A stretch of DNA of 64,000 bases, from contig CM023540.1 in the NCBI GenBank assembly GCA_013350335.1, positions 44,499,222 through 44,563,221 of the forward strand, given 5' to 3'. The DNA is from Chimonanthus salicifolius (Eukaryota > Streptophyta > Magnoliopsida > Laurales > Calycanthaceae). Position numbers and translations under genes: made by a program. Positions 59,270-64,000 of the stretch are shown in pieces. The notes under the pieces are model-generated. The model was not told the origin of the DNA. It saw nothing but the letters and a program-made list of their open reading frames with translations, and searched no databases. How positions within the stretch are numbered: position 1 is the first letter of the stretch; every line of letters starts with the position of its first letter.

Positions 59270-62098
59270 TGTAATATCCCGATCTGAGCCCAAAAACTCA
59301 GTGATCCAGCTCGTCGAGCTGGAGGGACATTTTGGTAATTTACCACTTTTAGTAATTATTTTATGAATATTGTTGATATGTGTATATTATTGGTAAATAA
59401 TGTTCTCCTAAATAAAGGATTTGTATTTTTGATTTTAAAATGAATTTATTTTCAGAAAATGGTATTTAAATCCCGCCCGTCAAAACCCCGAAAGGGAGTA
59501 TTAATTATTTTAAAGGGTTTTGAAAATGAAATAAAATTTGAAATTAGTATTTTATGGTAGACCATTTTAAGAATGGTCTAGTTATTTCATTTCACCTAAA
59601 AATGATGTCTCTAAATTGTTTATTTAAGTAAATAGTGTAAATTTATGATTTTTATTTAAATAAATGGTTTTTAATAAGAGATAAATTCCAAAAATTTTAT
59701 GGTAGTTAAGATTTTTAAAACCCAACCTATCTGTAAGGTTGGATCAACATTTTTGAGCTTCTAAAAACATGTTTTAGTTAAAAATCAGATTTTTATTAAA
59801 ACTAGGGACTTAATTGCAAAATCAGAAATCCCAGAGGGCTTATCTGCAACTAACCTGCGAATGATTATTTTTCCGTCCCGTCCCATCGTCGTTGCATGCG
59901 CAGCAGAATTTCGGCCGATCGTCGCTCTATGCGCAGCGGGTTTCCGGCTTCTCTCCCCGACTGAATTCCTATAAATTCAGCCCTTCCCCATCGGTTTTGA
60001 ACTCCCAACTCTTCTCTTCTCCCTCAGTTTCTGCTGCCTGAAAAACCAGCCGATTCCCTCTGTTTTTCAAGCCGTAACTTAGAGGAAAATTTTCTCAAAA
60101 GACCGGATTTCAGCCTAGGAATTCAATTCAAGGTAACCACTGCATTCCCCTTTCAATTTCGATCGGTTTTGAATAAAGAAATTTTCAATTTGGCTCTGTT
60201 TTCAATGAGAAAAATGATTTCAAAGTCTAAGGAAAATTTTAGGGTTCCTTGTATTAGTGAGCTTCCGGTGCTAAGATCGGATGGCTTACTGAGTTTCAAA
60301 GCTCCAAACCTCTCCCTATGGAAAGAGGACTCCCGAAGGAATCCATCGGACCGGTCAGATGTAAAAACCGAATCCAGAAAATCCCCCATTTTCAAATCTG
60401 TTTTTCACTGTTTTCGGTCGTTCACTGTCTGTTGTAGACAGTGAACGGGAGGAAGAAGGAAAAAAAAAAAAATTATTTGATATTATTGTTGCTTGTGATT
60501 TGTAATGTCAGTTCCCATTGGAAAAAAATGAATAAATAATTGAATAAATAAATATTATTATTTTATTCAAAAAAAATTATTATTTTGTTAGATTATGTGA
60601 TGTGATGATTAATACCCCTTTTTGTTAATTAAAATTGTACTAACCCTCTTCTCTTATTACTTATAGTGTAAATACTATTGTATCCGCTTCTAGGCCGACC
60701 CTATTGGTCGGGCACTGAGTGATTCACTTTCAGGCCGACACTATATAGTCGGGCACTGGGTGACCTTGAGGCCTATTCAAAATGTCAGATCTGGTCATAT
60801 CCAGAGGACAACCGAGAAGTGACCCGAGGATCTATACTTAACTCAATAAGTCAATCTGGTCAATGCCCAGAAGATAATATGAGTTTGGACTGAGCCCCTT
60901 TTTATTATTATATTGTGGATTATGATAATTTAAAAAAGATAGAAACCAAATAGGAGACTCAATTCCATGAACCCTGGATATTTTGTGGGAAAACGTATGA
61001 TTTCCAAATACTACGTATGTGTACGTATCTGTTATGTATATTGATTGTGCACTTGTGTGTTGTTTGAACAGAGACCGCATAAACCACACATCACGGTGAG
61101 GGAACTTAACTCTGTAGATTTTTGTAAACAGGTTTTATGATGAGATCAGTATTGAGCAATGAGTGGTTTCAATATTGATGAACCCACTCATGTGCCTAGA
61201 CATGATGCATTATGGTAAGAGTGCTGATGATGATTGTGATATTACGATGTTGATCGTATGAGTATGTAAGACTGTTTCCACGTACCTGGGCTATTGAACC
61301 AATATCGGCCATATGAGAGATGGTTTATGTCTACTGGACCATGGGCGGACCATGCTGTCGTCAGTTGCTGACTTGAGGGTGTCAGTATCGGCTAAGTCAG
61401 AGCCGGAGATGTACTTGCAATTATGTATTTTGACCGTGTCGGGACTTAATACTGGTCTCAGCGTAGTCGGCAGGCGTTAAGGTGGATGATGGCAGTGTTT
61501 GATGATGTTGTTATATTATTTGAGATTATGCTTGTTGTTATCAAGCATGTGATATTATTGAACTGTTGCTAACCTGTTGTTTACTTAATTTGCATCGTTA
61601 TATTTCCTTCACTGGGCTAGTTAGCTCACACCACTCACCTTTCAGGCGATGAACCCAAGGAGGAGGACCCTCTCCTTCAGGCTTAGGATGATTAAGCTGC
61701 GACGATGGTTTGGAATTTCACCTTGAAGAGGGAATACCCTTATTTGTGCCTTCGGGTTCTTGGAACCTGGGCTTTTGTAAAGTACCGGATGTGGTACTTA
61801 GTTCTTTTGAAAACTTTATGTATTGAGACTACGACGTTGCTGTAGTCATTAGGTTGTGACCTTGAATGATGAATCAATGGATGGATTTTGTTGATGATAT
61901 TATGTTGTTGTCTTTAATGTCTATTTTTATGCGGTAGGCATATGGTACATGTTTGAGTCTACATGATGGGATCATGTGTGACTCTCGGGCCCAACTATTG
62001 ATCCGGCCCAATTAGAATGCGTATGAGTTGGTTTAGTTTATTTATTAAAAAAAAAAATCAGTCGCGTCTGGGCCCACCCTTCGGGTCGGGGCGTGATA
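59270..62098 (+). mobile_element. 2.83-kb solo LTR, chromovirus (Del/Tekay)-like
   Basis: Perfect 5-bp TSD GTGCT (59265-59269, 62099-62103). Starts TGTAATATCCCGA and ends GGGTCGGGGCGTGATA (CA end decayed to TA). The empty site survives in copy 1 as GATAGTGCTTCCATTTTC near 56507. A CCTATAAATTC at about 59967 followed by a CT-rich run suggests the LTR promoter; ACTGGGCTAGTTAGCTCACA (about 61612) is typical of the far end of such long LTRs. Lineage assignment is by impression only. The frames at 60153-60444 are not genes. Confidence 0.85.
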
Positions 62099-62169
62099 GT
62101 GCTTCCATTTTCAACTCTATTAATCTTTAAAAAATAAGTAAATAGCACTAGAGCTTAGTCTTTGGAAAT

Positions 62170-62355
62170 CCACCGTTAGATAGCTCAGCTGGTGGCCTCT
62201 CCCCTTGGGAAGGGAGAAGTCACGAGTTTGGGTCGCAGTGATCTTTACCTGGGAGTATGGAGTCTATGTTGCTCCCTCCAGAAGTTTAAAGAGGGCTATG
62301 ACCAAGACGTAAGTTGAGCTGGATCTGAAGTTTCTCCTGAATCTTAAGAAAAAGA
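62170..62355 (+). mobile_element. SINE family S3 (tRNA-like head)
   Basis: GATAGCTCAGCTGGTGGCC (good box A) and CACGAGTTTGGGTCGC (box B), then TTGCTCCCTCCAGAAG and a GAATCTTAAGAAAAAGAAAA tail. Absent from segment copy 1. It has no acceptor-stem pairing, so it is not a tRNA gene. Confidence 0.75.
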
Positions 62356-62763
62356 AAAGTAATATATAGGAGCTCTCCGGAACATGCACTTATTCCATCT
62401 CCTGATTGTCCAAACTGGTCTTGCTTCGATTGCAATCCTATTGCTTGGTCCTTTTGTTCCTCGTTAGAGAGGGAGTGATGGGAGAATGAGAAAAGGCCTA
62501 TTCGGGCCTTCTGCTGGAAGGCGAGATTTGTATGGTGACTTAATCAATAATGTAACATTATAGAGTGAATGAACAAATTAACAATGTATTATCATATATG
62601 TTACTTCCATTTTTATCTTTGATTTATACTATCAGCATGATCTATTTCTTATTGAATATCTAAATTATGTAAGTTACTTGATTTGAAAGATTATAACTCT
62701 TCAATTAACGACAGGTCTGTACCAAAAACACATCCATCTCCTGTTGAATATCTTAATCATGTA

Positions 62764-62919
62764 GTTCAGCTGGTTACCTCCTGTCTCAGGAAGTGAGAGA
62801 TCACAGGTTTGAGTCCCCATGGCCTAACCTTGGTGTGCCTTAGGGGTAGGGGTCCACCCGTGGGGTTTTACGCTGGGTATCCCACGGTTTTCCACACGTA
62901 AATTCAAAAAAAAAAAATG
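62764..62919 (+). mobile_element. SINE family S4 with 11-bp TSD
   Basis: Perfect TSD TTAATCATGTA at 62753-62763 and 62920-62930. Head GTTCAGCTGGTTACCTCC, box B ACAGGTTTGAGTCCCC, body GGGTATCCCACGGTTTTCC, A tail at 62906-62917. An antisense fragment lies at 22385-22470. Confidence 0.88.
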
Positions 62920-63499
62920 TTAATCATGTAAAGTTACTTGATCCAAAATAATTGGTGATTGGTGAGTAAAAAAAAAATAAGTAAATTGAAAAACTATCAA
63001 GTTCAAATCTAACATAGAGAACTCAAAACATCACATGGATTGCATTCTGTCAACGGTTTGAATCACTAAACATAAGTCAAACTGTATAAATGTGAGGAAG
63101 AGTATCAAATTTTTTTCAACGAAAAGTTGATAAGTATATGCATCAATTAGATGTAGTATTAATAATAATTGTAGTAAATTGTGATAAATAGTTGAAGGTG
63201 AAGTCGCCTTTTTCGAGATAATAGTAACAATTGTAGTATATCATGATAAATGGTTGGTTAACTCGTAATTGGTCTGTATTGGTCTATTGGAAAACTTAGG
63301 TTAGAACATCTAGTGGTGTTTTTCTTTGTTTACATACCCAAAAATATGGAAATGGAAATCTATGCATGGGCTACTGCATGCACGAAAAAAAGAAAGAGTT
63401 TACTTTAAAGAAAAAAATTTAGGCTAACCACTTTCAGGCCAGCAGACACAACATTTCGTTTTTTGGATAAAATTACATTTTTGCCCTTTTATGTTTTTT

Positions 63500-63622
63500 G
63501 ACCGAACAGACAGTTCATTTTTCTTTCGTCCGATTGATCTTATATATATATATATAATCATTTGATTGAATAGACAGTTCATTTTACGTTCGTCCGATCG
63601 ATCTTATATTTATATACAGTCG
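63500..63622. repeat. Tandem duplication, about 62-bp units
   Basis: ACAGACAGTTCATTTTTCTT...GTCCGATTGATCTTATAT (from about 63506) recurs as ATAGACAGTTCATTTTACGT...GTCCGATCGATCTTATAT (from about 63569), with a TA run between. CGTTCGATTAATCT at about 63621 looks like a third partial unit. 62931-63499 has nothing else recognised. Confidence 0.75.
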
Positions 63623-63980
63623 TTCGATTAATCTCATGTAATCATCCGATTGATTTTAACTGAGAGGTAAAAAATATTACAGTCGACCTCTTGTGTGAAG
63701 ATCGATTGGACGAACACATCAGCCAATAGAGAAATAAATTGTGATTTTTTATAAAATATTTAATAAATTGTAATAGAAGATACTTGTTATTATGGGATAG
63801 TAGAGAAAACAAATTTATATTAGGTGTTTCTTCATGCTGATTTTTCATGTTCTAAAGTTTTTGAACATTTTTTAAATATTAAGGATTTATTTTGTTTCGA
63901 CTCTTAAAAATCTAATACTCTACGAAAAAATGAGCCTTTTTTAACCAAAATGTGTTTACAATAAGTTTTCCATCTTATAT

Positions 63981-64000
63981 ATGGAGTGGTGGGACCCTAT
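63981..64000. repeat. Start of a third copy of the duplicated segment
   Basis: The last 20 bases match 58592-58611 exactly, preceded in both places by a TA run. The window ends before the match can be extended. Confidence 0.6.

Larger units (their letters stand above)
58587..62550. repeat. Duplicated segment, copy 2 (interrupted by solo LTR and SINE)
   Basis: Starts near ATGGAGTGGTGGGACCCTAT (58592) and is collinear with copy 1 from about 58640. Interrupted by the solo LTR at 59270-62098 and a SINE at about 62170-62355; the final part (62365-62550) matches 57900-58110. The 5' end recurs at 63981-64000. Confidence 0.85.

Noticed and set aside
60169..60444. 91-residue open frame on +, 80-residue frame on -
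   Set aside because: Located within the 2.83-kb solo LTR, which is non-coding; no domain recognised.
62170..62245. tRNA-like sequence (TAGCTCAGCTGGT ... GAGTTTGGGTC)
   Set aside because: No paired acceptor stem and it continues into a SINE body with an A-rich tail; called a SINE, not a tRNA gene.
62764..62830. tRNA-like head with good A and B boxes
   Set aside because: An 11-bp TSD brackets a 156-bp element with an A tail, and an antisense relative exists elsewhere, so it is a SINE.

Overview
This is an AT-rich, intron-containing, repeat-loaded stretch of a flowering-plant nuclear genome. The evidence is GT-AG introns, plant-specific gene families, a Ty1/copia element, tRNA-derived SINEs, TRIMs and many MITEs. 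I cannot name the species. Two protein-coding genes are recognisable, both on the + strand. At the left edge is the 3' part of a double B-box gene of the BBX18/BBX19 type (exons between 240 and 2671; the first exon lies outside the window). At 43296-54518 is a complete 13-exon kinesin of the plant KIN-7 family (958 aa), with an N-terminal motor and a C-terminal DUF3490/NACK-type domain. The same two gene types are neighbours in Arabidopsis at two duplicated loci, so the window looks like that old gene pair pushed about 40 kb apart by transposons.

Layout. 1-2671: BBX exons; intron 4 holds a SINE, and the terminal exon region is duplicated, with a second SINE inside the duplication. 4203-10393: a decayed Ty1/copia retrotransposon on the - strand with both LTRs. 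11262-11613: a 5'-truncated LINE. 14413-42027: intergenic DNA made of short non-autonomous elements, many with recognisable target-site duplications (TSDs): at least five MITE families, a 338-bp TRIM (17516-17853), a TRIM solo LTR (19857-19971), a 1.66-kb solo LTR (26519-28174) and about ten copies of one SINE family. 42120-54518: kinesin leader and gene; its introns carry a LINE tail, probable LTR-element and LINE debris, a GA microsatellite and a small duplication beside a splice acceptor. 55908-64000: two copies of a roughly 0.9-kb unit and the start of a third match. Copy 1 is interrupted by an element built of nested hairpins. Copy 2 is interrupted by a 2.83-kb solo LTR and a SINE.

The two genes do not form a pathway visible from sequence. 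By family, the B-box protein is a light/flowering/thermo-signalling transcriptional cofactor and the kinesin is a microtubule motor related to cytokinesis kinesins. I found no wholly new system. The most unusual structural signals are MITEs that carry internal tandem arrays, a cluster of co-varying short palindromes inside a solo LTR, and the nested foldback element. No database search was possible; family calls rest on motifs and TSD/TIR structure read by eye.
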